Shown here: piece by piece, positions 33,062-43,137 of the stretch | How the letters are laid out: every line of letters begins with the position of its first letter | How positions within the stretch are numbered: the stretch's first letter is position 1 | NCBI GenBank assembly: GCA_029448655.1 | Contig: JACCLO010000019.1 | Span: forward strand, 310,001 to 374,000 | DNA length: 64,000 nucleotides | From: Wolfiporia cocos | Lineage: Eukaryota; Basidiomycota; Agaricomycetes; Polyporales; Phaeolaceae | Direction: 5' to 3' | Position numbers and translations under genes: made by a program | The notes under the pieces: generated by a model | Told to the model about the DNA's origin: nothing | The model's database searches: none | What the model saw: the letters and a program-made list of their open reading frames with translations, nothing else

Positions 33062-35062
33062 ATGTCCTCCACCTCCTCCGTCAGCACCCCCCTCGCTCCC
33101 CGCAAGATGCGCCTCCGCTCAGAAGGTCCGGTGACCCCGGTAGCTGGTCCCTCGGGAACCCAGCAACTGGTGACGCTGGAGCACCTAAGCGAGGGAGAGG
33201 AAGAAGAAGAAGAGGAAGGAGAAGAGGAAATGCCGGAGTTCGCTCCCCCGCAAAGGGAATCTCCGACCAACCCCATGGGTACACGCCCAGGCTCCCCCAT
33301 TGCCGGATACCCACCGGCTCGTCGAACTCGCCCTATCGGGCCCGCCACCACCCTGGAAATGGAATTTTCGGGTCCGACACGACAGACCAATGTCGCTGTC
33401 GAGAACAACCTCAAGGCGTACCTTCCTGAGGAGGAACACCACAAGGTGGATGGGTCCATACATGGGCCAATCATCGATGCCGCCGTACAACGAAGTGCGG
33501 CCATAAGCCATGACACCACCGACACCCTAGGTCGAATGGTGCACGCCCGCCTGGAGCGTATCCATGAACGAATCGATTCCCTGGCTGGGCAATCCAGGGC
33601 AATCGAACAGAAGGCCCAAGACGAGCTACACGAAGCGGTCAATTCGGTCCGGAACGAGGTATTGTCCACCATGGTGGACCTCGGCAAGGAACTCCGACAG
33701 GAGTATACCGCCAAGCTCTCCGAAATGGAGAAGCAGCTCCGAAAGGACTACCGGTCCCGGCTGGACGACCTCGAGGATGCGTTCGCAGAGCGCATGGAGA
33801 AGGTTGACGAGGAACTTCGGAGAATTCGCAAGAATCCCTCCGTTCCCAACCCTCCCGGCATCCGCACGCCCCCGGAAGAACCCGCACCGGCCCCCGGTAA
33901 TGCTCAAGCCCGTGCAGCCGAGGCCGCTGCCGCCGCACAAGCTGCAGCCGCTGCCGCAGCAGCCGTCGCCCCGCAGATTCCAGGTCTGCCTCAAAACCTG
34001 AAAATCCCCCCTCCCCCCGAATTCTCCGGGTCATCTGGAAAGGTGACTGCGCAGGAATGGGTGGAAAAGATGGGCCTGTACTTCGGTACGCTCAGGGTCT
34101 ACGACGACCATGACCGTATCACCACGGCCCTCTTCCGCGTCACAGGGGACGCATACAAGTTTTTCTCGCCTCTCATCAAGAAGGCAGGAAACGGTGAACC
34201 TCTCGGCACCTGGGAGGACTTCACCAAATCCGTAATGGTGCAATATGGGAAGATGACGGATAAGGAGATCGCGAAGAAGGAAATTCGTGGCTACTACGGC
34301 ACGAAGGGCAAGGAACTGGCAGAATCGAACTATTTCAATTACTGCGAACGGTTCCGCACCCTCGGCCGGCTCTCCGAAACCGCCAACGAGACTCTGGTGT
34401 GGGAATTCACCGAGACTCTCCCCGAAAAGGTTAAGGACACCTTAAACGTCCTCGGCAAGACTCCGTTCTTCAAGGCCCCGACCGACATCGAACCTCTGAT
34501 CGACTTCGCTCTGGAAATGTACCAAACGTCATATCCAGACAAGATCAAGGGCTCGATCTTCGAGAAGGCCGGGAAGAAGGACTCGGCACCTGCCGAAAAG
34601 AAGGAGACGTCCTCCGCTTCTGCAAAGAAGTCGGAGAAGAAAAAGGACAAGGGAAAGGCGCCCGCCAAAGCCCCCGCCGACACCACCAACGCCGTCTGCA
34701 CTTACTGCAAGCAGACGGGACACTATTTCAACAAGTGTCCTAAGCTTGCCGCGGACAAGGCTGCGGGAACGTTCGTGCCTGCTGCTCAGCGGGCCGAACA
34801 ACAAAGGGCAAAGGATGCAGCTGCCGCGTCTGGAAAGACCACGGCTGCTCCTTCGGGTAGTGGAAAGGGACAGGCTTCTGGCAAGAAGCCGTACTCGGCG
34901 CCCCCCGCGGATGGCAAGACGTATCGTGCCCGAACGATCTGGGAAGAAGTGACGGCTGACTCAAGCTCAGCAGGACCCTCGGCCCCCGCCACCACCGTCG
35001 CCAATGTCGGGACCATCTCGGTTCCCCTCGCCCCAACCACACGTCTCGAAGACGTTCTGTGA
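33062..35062 (+). CDS. Gag polyprotein of B1 (666 aa)
   Basis: ATG at 33062 (MSSTSSVSTPLAP). An acidic N-terminus (about residues 45-60), a long Glu/Arg-rich coiled coil (about 155-270), an Ala-rich linker, then Ty3-type capsid from PPPEFSG (about 318) to DKIKGSIFEK (about 505), and one canonical CCHC knuckle CTYCKQTGHYFNKC at residues ~546-559, followed by a basic/Ala-rich tail. In B2 and B3 an upstream in-frame ATG (MSNRKLTF) adds 14 residues; in B1 an extra T near 33055 puts that ATG (33019) out of frame. Gag overlaps pol by 59 bases, and pol is in the +1 frame. Confidence 0.93.
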   Translation: MSSTSSVSTPLAPRKMRLRSEGPVTPVAGPSGTQQLVTLEHLSEGEEEEEEEGEEEMPEFAPPQRESPTNPMGTRPGSPIAGYPPARRTRPIGPATTLEMEFSGPTRQTNVAVENNLKAYLPEEEHHKVDGSIHGPIIDAAVQRSAAISHDTTDTLGRMVHARLERIHERIDSLAGQSRAIEQKAQDELHEAVNSVRNEVLSTMVDLGKELRQEYTAKLSEMEKQLRKDYRSRLDDLEDAFAERMEKVDEELRRIRKNPSVPNPPGIRTPPEEPAPAPGNAQARAAEAAAAAQAAAAAAAAVAPQIPGLPQNLKIPPPPEFSGSSGKVTAQEWVEKMGLYFGTLRVYDDHDRITTALFRVTGDAYKFFSPLIKKAGNGEPLGTWEDFTKSVMVQYGKMTDKEIAKKEIRGYYGTKGKELAESNYFNYCERFRTLGRLSETANETLVWEFTETLPEKVKDTLNVLGKTPFFKAPTDIEPLIDFALEMYQTSYPDKIKGSIFEKAGKKDSAPAEKKETSSASAKKSEKKKDKGKAPAKAPADTTNAVCTYCKQTGHYFNKCPKLAADKAAGTFVPAAQRAEQQRAKDAAAASGKTTAAPSGSGKGQASGKKPYSAPPADGKTYRARTIWEEVTADSSSAGPSAPATTVANVGTISVPLAPTTRLEDVL

Positions 35063-38000
35063 AGAACACACCAGCCCCGCAGCGGCTGGGAGTGTACAGC
35101 GCCCCGAAGAAGCGCACCTCTACGAAGAGGCTTCACAGAGACCCCTTATCTTGTGGGAAGATAAGGCGGTCGTACGTCACCCGGTATCCCATCTCGGTAT
35201 ATTCGGTAACTCGGCAATGGACTTTGCCCGGAGGACAAGGACACTAGCTACACGTGCCCCTCCTGTACAATACTTCTACCCTGACCCGCTCGCGCTAAAG
35301 TTTTTCACTTTGTATAATGTACATGGAAACGATTCTCGAGACGACAATAAATCGTTCTCTATCGAAGTGGAACTGTGGGTATATGGAAAGAAAGTCAACG
35401 CCATGGCATTAATCGACACCGGTGCATCAATAAGCGTCATTGATAAGAAACTCGTACATGAGGAAAAGTTAGTCACTCAAAAACTACCTTCGCCTCTCGA
35501 GATTCGCAACGCCGACGGTACCTCTAATACCGCCGGTAATATCAATATGGCAGTAAAAGCTTATATGGTGCACGAGGAACACAAGTCCACCGAATTCTTG
35601 TACGTAATGGACGTACAGAATGCGGATGTGATCCTCGGATATGACTGGTTCCTGAAACACAACCCGGACTTCAATTGGCCGGAAGGAACCTTCACATATC
35701 GGTGTACGGAAAAATGCAAACATGGCAAACGGGTCTCGATTTCTGAGGAAGAAGACGAAATCGAACCCCGCAACATCTATCAGATTATCAACGACTTTCC
35801 AATAGATTTTCTCGGCTTAGAGGAGCCTGAGAATCCCTTTGTCGCTTGGGTGAACACCCTTGACGAAGGAACGGAACTCCTTATCGATGCCATTCAGTCG
35901 ATAACGGAGAAGTCGGACGATGAATTCCTGACAGATGCGGATCTCCAGAAATGGAAATCCTTGGTTCCGGAGGAATACCAGGAGTTTGGTCCCACGGTAT
36001 TTTCTCAACGCGCATCCGAAAGGATGCCCGAACGAAAACCATATGACCACGCCATCGACTTCCCCGATGACGCGATACTACCGCCCCCGAGTAAGGCATA
36101 CAAGATGTCTCCTCAGGAAGCGAACTCGCTAGATCAGTGGATTCAGGAAGAGTTACGGAAGGGCTACATCCGACACTCAAAATCCCCGATCGCGAGCCCG
36201 GTCTTCTTCGTCCCTAAAAAAGACGGCGGAGCCCGAATGGTAGTCGATTACCGGAAAGTAAACGACTTAACCATTAAAAACAGGTACCCTCTCCCACGCA
36301 TAGACGAGCTTATCGATAAGCTTAGCCAGGCTTCGATATTTACGAAGCTCGACTTGCGTTGGGGTTACAACAACGTAAGAATCAAGGAGGGAGATGAATG
36401 GAAGACCGCATTCATTACGCCTAACGGCCTTTACGAAGCCGTAGTCATGTACTTCGGTTTTTGTAATGCACCCAGCACGTTCCAACACATGATGAACGAT
36501 ATCCTAGGTGACCTTATCAGAGAAGGAAAAGTCATTGTCTACCTAGACGACATCCTTGTGTTCGGAAACGACCTGCTGGAACACCGTCGTATCGTCAAGC
36601 AAGTATTACAAATCTTGCAAGACAACGACTTGTTCGCGAAGCCTGAAAAGTGCTTCTTCGAACAAAGCAGTATTGAATACCTGGGAATGATCATTTCCAA
36701 AGGAAAAGTCGAAATGGACCCTAAGAAGGTAGCCGGTGTCATGGACTGGCCTACACCTGCCAAGGTGAAGGACGTCCAGGCCTTTGTTGGCTTCGCCAAC
36801 TACTACCGGCGGTTCATTAAAGACTTCTCCAAAGTGGTTAAGCCGTTAACCGAACTGTCCAAGAAAAACACGCAATGGAACTGGGGACCCGAACAAGCGG
36901 AAGCCTTCCAAACTCTCAAGGAAGCTTTCACATCGGCTCCAATACTCCGGATCCCAGATCAGGAGTCCCCGTTCCGCGTGGAAGCGGATTCTTCCGATTA
37001 CGCAACTGGTGCAGTGCTATCGCAATACTCGTCGGAGGATAAGCTCTGGCACCCGGTAGCCTTTTACTCGAAATCTCTATCAGCACCCGAAAGGAACTAT
37101 GAGATTTACGATAAGGAGTTGCTCGCAATCATCCGCGCTCTAGAGGAATGGAGACATTACCTCGAAGGACACCCACACAAATTTGAAGTATGGTCGGATC
37201 ATCTCAATCTGACATATTTCAAATCGGCACAACGGCTTACCCGGAGACAGGCACGTTGGAGTCTTTACCTGACAAGGTTCAACTTCACCATGTGCCACAA
37301 ACCCGGTAAAACAATGCTTACGGCTGATCCTCTGTCACGGAGGCCAGACCATGAAGAGGGGGTGGAACTCGACAATCGCGATCAAATTTTGCTGAAACCG
37401 GAATACTTTACGGTTAGGGCGCTAGAAGCGTCACAGCAGGAGATACAATCAGGCGACGAGGACCTTCTCCGACAAATCCGACAAGCCCTCATGGACGATC
37501 AAATTACCAAGGATTACCAGGAACTACTGAAAAGTGGTCCCAAGGAATTCGGTAAGGATCTCCAGGAATGGAACATGGAGGCCGGATTACTCCTCAGACG
37601 AGGAAAAGTGTACGTTCCAAAAGAGCCTAAAGAATTGCGCACGAAGATTCTGGAGTTACATCATGACCATGTGACTGCCGGACACTTCGGACGATGGAAA
37701 ACCTATGAACTTCTATCACGTAATTACTGGTGGCCTGGAATGACCACGATGGTAAAGCAATACGTGGAAGGTTGCGACACATGCCAGCGCATGAAGAACC
37801 GCAACCAGACCCCGTACGGACCCCTGCAACCGCTCCCAGTTCCGGAAGCACCATGGGACACAATCACCATCGACTTCATTGTCCACTTACCGCCTAGTGG
37901 CGAACGTAAACAATTCACTGCTATTATGGTAGTAGTGGACCGATTGACCAAGCGCGCACACTTCATTCCCACGTCAGACAATATCTCGGCAAAGGAATTA

Positions 38001-39539
38001 GCAAACCTCCTGTACCTTCGGATTTATCCGAACCACGGGCTTCCGAAACAAATCATTTCGGACAGAGGACCGCAATTCTCTTCTGAGCTATTCAAGGGAT
38101 GGTGCGAGCAATTGGGAATTCAGAGGTCGATGACGACAGCCTACCACCCGCAAGCGGACGGCCAAACGGAGAGAATTAACCAAATTCTAGAACAATACCT
38201 ACGATGCTACATCGACGTTATCCAAAAAGATAACTGGGTGTTCTATCTCCCCACGGCAGAGTTTGCGTACAATAACGCGGCTAGCGAGACGACCAAGAAT
38301 AGTCCATTCTTTGTCGAACTAGGAAGGCATCCCAATGCAGGACCTACGGATTTGAAGCCGACGCAATATTCGGATTTAAATCAATTTGCTTACGCCAGAT
38401 GGTCAGCACAAGAACAAGCTAAGGCAGCTATGAAACTGGCTGCCGAACGCTGGTCTTGGTATTATGATCAACACAAGCGCTCGGTACCGTTTAAAGTCGG
38501 CGACAAAGTACTCGTTGACGCCCGTAGCTGGCAAGACTCCGAAAGAAGTCTTAGTCCACGCTATTTGGGACCATTTAAGATAATTGAACAATTATCTCCG
38601 GTCACCTTTAGGGTACATATGGACGAGCAATACAGGGCTTACCACCCAGTATTCCACGCTTCCAAGTTGGTCATGTACAAGGACCCTGTGCATCAGAAAA
38701 AACCAGAGCCTCAACCAGAAATGGTCGACGGCGAGGAATTATGGGAAGTTGAGAAGATCATAGATCATCGTCTCCGCGCAGGAAGAGTTGAGTATAGAAT
38801 CCGATGGAAGGGATTCGGTATCAATGACGACTCCTGGGTACGCGAAGCGGATCTCGACTCGGCATACGACATTTTGCAGGAATACAAGGCTTCACACCCT
38901 ATTCCAATGCAGGATGTCCCCCTCAGGCGATCAGCTAGAAGGAAAGAAGCAGTTCATGTCTTCGACCCTGACAGCGACGACTGGGAAGCCGATGAATGCA
39001 CGTGGCCAGACGACTGGCCACAGTATCGCGAAGAATTTGCGAAGGACCCTAAGCAGCGCATGATTAGACACCCCGACGGGGGATGGATGTCAGCGGACAT
39101 TAACCAAAACGCAGACTTGAAAATCGTAGTCGGCGAAGGCGGCCGAATGCCGGAAAAAGGAACCAAGGACTCGGTTGGGTTTGACCTGTACACTGCAACA
39201 GGCGACGTTCTGCCAGCTCACGGGCAGACAGAATACAACACCAAACTGAAAATCCAGGTACCTTTCGGCACTTACGGACGTATCGCCCCCCGCTCTAGTC
39301 TCGCACGCAAAGGCATAGACGTAATGGGTGGCGTTATCGACCACGATTATCAAGGCGAAGTAATCATCATTCTCCGGAATCACTCCGACATATCTATCGA
39401 TATTCGGGCCGGCGATAAGATTGCCCAGCTAATCTGCGAAGTTGCAAAGGACCCGCATATTACGCTACACGGAAAATCTTACTTTGAAAAGATTAAATCC
39501 GAGCGCGGTACTGGTGGATTCGGCTCCACAGGAAAGTAA
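35004..39539 (+). CDS. Pol polyprotein of B1: PR-RT-RNase H-IN-chromodomain-dUTPase (1511 aa)
   Basis: First ATG at 35004 inside gag; access could be by +1 frameshifting in the 59-base overlap or by initiation at this ATG. Protease LIDTGAS near residue 138, RT FTKLDLRWGY and YLDD at ~513-516, RNase H NYEIYDKE, integrase HHCC domain (CDTCQRMK) then D,D35E (Asp ~957, Asp ~1020, Glu ~1056), chromodomain (YRIRWKG) from ~1249, and dUTPase over the last ~135 residues with FDLYTA, GRIAPRSSLA, GVIDHDYQGE, AGDKIAQLI and RGTGGFGSTG. All domains look catalytically intact. The protein ends in the glycine-rich dUTPase motif 5 plus one Lys, so dUTPase is the true C-terminus. Confidence 0.95.
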   Translation: MSGPSRFPSPQPHVSKTFCEEHTSPAAAGSVQRPEEAHLYEEASQRPLILWEDKAVVRHPVSHLGIFGNSAMDFARRTRTLATRAPPVQYFYPDPLALKFFTLYNVHGNDSRDDNKSFSIEVELWVYGKKVNAMALIDTGASISVIDKKLVHEEKLVTQKLPSPLEIRNADGTSNTAGNINMAVKAYMVHEEHKSTEFLYVMDVQNADVILGYDWFLKHNPDFNWPEGTFTYRCTEKCKHGKRVSISEEEDEIEPRNIYQIINDFPIDFLGLEEPENPFVAWVNTLDEGTELLIDAIQSITEKSDDEFLTDADLQKWKSLVPEEYQEFGPTVFSQRASERMPERKPYDHAIDFPDDAILPPPSKAYKMSPQEANSLDQWIQEELRKGYIRHSKSPIASPVFFVPKKDGGARMVVDYRKVNDLTIKNRYPLPRIDELIDKLSQASIFTKLDLRWGYNNVRIKEGDEWKTAFITPNGLYEAVVMYFGFCNAPSTFQHMMNDILGDLIREGKVIVYLDDILVFGNDLLEHRRIVKQVLQILQDNDLFAKPEKCFFEQSSIEYLGMIISKGKVEMDPKKVAGVMDWPTPAKVKDVQAFVGFANYYRRFIKDFSKVVKPLTELSKKNTQWNWGPEQAEAFQTLKEAFTSAPILRIPDQESPFRVEADSSDYATGAVLSQYSSEDKLWHPVAFYSKSLSAPERNYEIYDKELLAIIRALEEWRHYLEGHPHKFEVWSDHLNLTYFKSAQRLTRRQARWSLYLTRFNFTMCHKPGKTMLTADPLSRRPDHEEGVELDNRDQILLKPEYFTVRALEASQQEIQSGDEDLLRQIRQALMDDQITKDYQELLKSGPKEFGKDLQEWNMEAGLLLRRGKVYVPKEPKELRTKILELHHDHVTAGHFGRWKTYELLSRNYWWPGMTTMVKQYVEGCDTCQRMKNRNQTPYGPLQPLPVPEAPWDTITIDFIVHLPPSGERKQFTAIMVVVDRLTKRAHFIPTSDNISAKELANLLYLRIYPNHGLPKQIISDRGPQFSSELFKGWCEQLGIQRSMTTAYHPQADGQTERINQILEQYLRCYIDVIQKDNWVFYLPTAEFAYNNAASETTKNSPFFVELGRHPNAGPTDLKPTQYSDLNQFAYARWSAQEQAKAAMKLAAERWSWYYDQHKRSVPFKVGDKVLVDARSWQDSERSLSPRYLGPFKIIEQLSPVTFRVHMDEQYRAYHPVFHASKLVMYKDPVHQKKPEPQPEMVDGEELWEVEKIIDHRLRAGRVEYRIRWKGFGINDDSWVREADLDSAYDILQEYKASHPIPMQDVPLRRSARRKEAVHVFDPDSDDWEADECTWPDDWPQYREEFAKDPKQRMIRHPDGGWMSADINQNADLKIVVGEGGRMPEKGTKDSVGFDLYTATGDVLPAHGQTEYNTKLKIQVPFGTYGRIAPRSSLARKGIDVMGGVIDHDYQGEVIIILRNHSDISIDIRAGDKIAQLICEVAKDPHITLHGKSYFEKIKSERGTGGFGSTGK

Positions 39540-39565
39540 TCGTTCCATTAGGGACAATGAAACCT

Positions 39566-39575
39566 GAAGAGGGGG
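39566..39575 (+). other. Polypurine tract of B1
   Basis: GAAGAGGGGG, three bases before the 3' LTR. Confidence 0.82.
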
Positions 39576-39578
39576 TAA

Positions 39579-40238
39579 TGTCACAGATTTGGGACATGCC
39601 ACTATTTTTCCCGTATTTTTACCTATTTATCTGGTATTTCTACGACCTTGTAGACATTTACGCTGCTAAGCGCCCGTCTACACGTACACGCAACCAAACA
39701 ACACGTACATAACACGTTTGTACGCGTCAATGACTCAGCGGACTAACCTCCGGAGTCACGCGCCTTACTCATATCCCGGTACCGGGCTATGTCAGTACAA
39801 TTGGATAAGCGGCCCGCTCGTTATCACATGCCAATGACCTTACGATTACTCATATCCCGATACCGGAATATAAGAATCACATGCATGGCTTACTAACGTA
39901 GCTACAGCCACTTCCACAACATGGACCTACGGTCCAAACAAACGATCTTACTGGTGCGGCCATTACCGGCGCACATGGTCTATTGTAGTTTACGACTTAA
40001 CCATATTAGTTATGTCTGCGCACAGACCACCTTCATGTTTGGCTCCCTTACCGGTAACCAAACAAAGCATGTATATAAGTAGGGCTATCACTGCGGATAA
40101 GCCTTAGATTTGTTCTCTGCATTCGCACAGTTACATAACATCTCTGCTTGCGCCCACTAGCCTCCTCACCAACCTCCAGCAACTCCTTCAAGTCGCTTAT
40201 AAGGTTATAGTGTGAGTCCCACAGTCTAGTCTGTGTCA
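39579..40238 (+). repeat. 3' LTR of B1 (660 bp)
   Basis: I found no difference from the 5' LTR at 30313-30972 on reading both through. It is followed by target duplication CCTAT. Confidence 0.95.
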
Positions 40239-40243
40239 CCTAT

Positions 40244-40711
40244 CTATCGTCTGAGGTATATCACTACATACCTATCAAACGTTTGGTACTATAGCGTAGA
40301 TAGTATCGGTGACATCTGGGACGGACTTGACCCCTAAAACCCAACGTAGTATATAAACTAATGTACCTACTGTCGAGGCTCTTCAGCTCGACCTTGTTGT
40401 ATAAACAAGAAGTCTTATACTCGTTCTCAAACGTAGAAAGCTGCGCTCAGTATTTCTCATTCGAGCAACCGAACGACTAAGTCCTCAAAGTACACACTGA
40501 CTTCTCGGACTTAGGCGAGTCTTATATTCTATTCGACTCGCACGTGAACAGATTATATCCTCTAACGCGTATTGGATATTAACCGATCTCCTAAGAACTT
40601 CACTTAGGACCCGAAGGCATCTAACGACTTGCATACGGCGACGTGCCTACGTGCAGAAGAACGATCTATATTCGCGACTTGAATATACGAACGGGTATTC
40701 GACCCGTAACA
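40244..40711 (+). repeat. Family H LTR, right part
   Basis: Continuation of 30081-30312 after B1; includes TATATAAA near 40350 and ends CGACCCGTAACA. Confidence 0.85.
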
Positions 40712-40968
40712 CGACCGGCATATTACTCATATGCAGTACCAGGGGTCCTGCCCTTGTATCAATAGTCTTACCCACGGTCCCGTTGGTCCCGCACACTGTA
40801 TTAGGGCTCCTACTAGACATGTGTACTCTGAGTCGCTTAGGACTCAGACTAGTTCATCTATCGACCACTGCTATTAGCCCCCCAAGCTAGTAGCCTATAA
40901 ACCTCTGCTTATAAAGCTTTGTTACTCGTCCAACACCGCTTCAACAATCTATAAGTAAGTCTTCGTCA
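40712..40968 (+). repeat. L-related LTR fragment (5' truncated)
   Basis: Resembles the second half of the L LTR at 60580-60801 (for example CTCTGAGTnG...GACTCAGA) and ends TCTTCGTCA. The left edge is an abrupt junction with the H LTR. Confidence 0.5.
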
Positions 40969-41630
40969 AGGTGAACAAAAACAACATAAACAGATAAAAC
41001 AAAAAACACATACAAAGAATACAAAAAGAAATACATACAGTAACAAACCTCATGAAACCACTTATTTGATACACCCACGGACGAATACTATACATACACT
41101 TACGGTAGGAACACACTCCCTACCACTTATTTAAACAGAGACAGCAGGTAACAGGCCGGACGAATAGGACACACGGACACACAGAGCTAGTCAATCGAAC
41201 AATGACCGCTCCAGGGAAGGATACTTGCAAGCGGGTTGTGTAGAAAAGACACGCGTACATACCATACATGCACTACACTACAACCCACTGTCAAAACCAG
41301 GGAACACGTAAGACGAAGAGCAATGACGTCTACAGGAACCAGGGACCCGCGCGTCCAAGGTGATCCGACAGTAGACAGAGCTTAGAGTCGAACACACTGG
41401 CCAGACAGCACCAGCGGATATGCAGGCATAGGACCACTGAGGTAGGAAAGCTATACACTAGCACTTCAGACACCACTGGTCATGCCAACAAGTAGACTCA
41501 GGCACACGGGCACTAGAACATCGAAACCAGACCAATAGTACACCACGCCCGGTGCAGACAAGTACAGCCGAAACCATGTCCAAGGAACTTGCAAGGAAAC
41601 CCGGGGACGAGTTGCTAAAAGAGGGGGTAG
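40969..41630 (+). other. Non-coding internal region of a decayed or non-autonomous LTR element
   Basis: About 660 bases, A-rich at the left, with no ORF of note. It ends in AAAAGAGGGGGTAG, a polypurine tract directly before a TGTCACAAGCC LTR start, so it is the 3' end of an LTR element without coding capacity. The element could be non-autonomous or a deletion derivative. Confidence 0.55.
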
Positions 41631-42426
41631 TGTCACAAGCCAATTTCAAAGCCTAGTAGAACACCCTAGGTTGACACCCCATTCACACCATACACACGCT
41701 ACAGCACTCTATTCGAATCCCAGCTGGAACCCTACGGCAATGCTAGTAGAAGCCCTCCGCTATCCAGAACACTACGGGCACTAGCAGGCCACCAGCAGTC
41801 TAACTCCAAACTCAATACAAGTCCTGGCAGCCAGAACCATACGCTGCCTAGTCCCTAAAAGCCTAAACCCCGGAGTCACGAGCCAACCCCTAGTAATCCA
41901 ACAGGCTGCGATAGCACAACGGTACGCCTTATACAACTCAGGCTACCCACCACTGTACAATACGCTATACGCTGGCTAGGGGCACGGTATACACCTGCAC
42001 GTGACCCAGAGCACTAAAGCCTAACACCTCGCATCCCTACCACATGGAAACTCACCATTACAGGCACTAGACCTACACTCTATGAGTCCACACTCCTGCC
42101 ACTCCTCAGTACCAAGACCTCGGAACCCAGGATCGTGAACGATCGACTTAACCCTTTGGGCATGGACCGCTCGCGCGCTCCCAGACCACACCCTGTATAA
42201 ACCCTGCCACTGGCGCGGCAGACCCCGATTGACGTAACCTAACGATCACCACCCCCATCACTGGCATACACCAGACTGACGAGGATCACCGGTCATTACG
42301 ACGTCACGCCCCCAATCGAGCACAACCGATCACGGACTTAGAACCCCGCCATTACCGGCACACCTACGATTGACGAGAATCACAGATCGAACCCAACAGA
42401 TTGGCTACTGTACTGATCCGCCCCTT
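41631..42426 (+). repeat. Family M 3' LTR, left part (split by B2)
   Basis: Starts TGTCACAAGCC after a polypurine tract and continues at 52425 on the far side of B2. No open reading frames of note. Confidence 0.65.
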
Positions 42427-43124
42427 TGTCACAGATTTGGGACATGCCACTATTTTTCCGTATTTTTACCTATTTATCTGGTATTTCTACAACCTTGTAG
42501 ACGTTTACGCTGCTAAGCGCCCGTCTACACGTACACGCAACCAAACAACACGTACACAACGCGGTATACGTCCACCTGTCATAACAACACGTACATAATA
42601 CGCCCGTACGCGTCAATGACTCAGCGGACTAACCTCCGGTGTCACGCGCCTTACTCATATCCCGATACCGGGCTATGTCAGTACAATTGGATAAGCGGCC
42701 CGCTCGTTATCACATGCCAATGCCCTTACGATTACTCATATCCCGATACCGGTATATAAGAATCACATGCATGGCTTACTAACGTAGCTACAGCCACTTC
42801 CACAACATGGACCTACGGTCCAAACAAACGATCTTACTGGTGCGGCCATTACCGGCGCACATGGTCTATTGTAGTTTACGACTTAACCATATTAGTCATG
42901 TCTGCGCACAGACCACCTTCATGTTTGGCTCCCTTACCGGTAACCAAACAAAGCATGTATATAAGTAGGGCTATCACTGCGGATAAGCCTTAGATTTGTT
43001 CTCTGCATTCGCACAGTTACATATCATCTCTGCTTGCGCCCACTAGCCTCCTCACCAACCTCCAGCAACTCCTTCAAGTCGCTTATAAGGTTATAGTGTG
43101 AGTCCCACAGTCTAGTCTGTGTCA
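42427..43124 (+). repeat. 5' LTR of B2 (698 bp)
   Basis: Like the B1 LTR, but keeps a 38-bp segment lacking in B1. The predicted RNA-start 11-mer AGATTTGTTCT is at 42992-43002, 34 bases after the TATA box start. Confidence 0.95.
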
Positions 43125-43126
43125 TA

Positions 43127-43137
43127 AGAACAAATCT
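43127..43137 (+). promoter_or_regulatory. Self-primer binding site of B2
   Basis: AGAACAAATCT, two bases after the LTR, complementary to 42992-43002. Confidence 0.77.

Larger units (their letters stand above)
30313..40238 (+). mobile_element. Element B1: complete family B Ty3/Gypsy retrotransposon (9926 bp)
   Basis: Two 660-bp LTRs that I read as identical, flanked by CCTAT at 30308-30312 and 40239-40243. Order: LTR, priming site, leader, ORF0, gag, pol, polypurine tract, LTR. All three frames are open, so the copy is recent and possibly autonomous. The target is a solo H LTR. One base insertion before gag may affect the Gag N-terminus. Confidence 0.95.

Noticed and set aside
40712..42426. 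40712-40968 and 41631-42426 as the two LTRs of one element
   Set aside because: Their sequences and 3' ends differ (TTCGTCA versus TTGTGTCA), so they are not an LTR pair.
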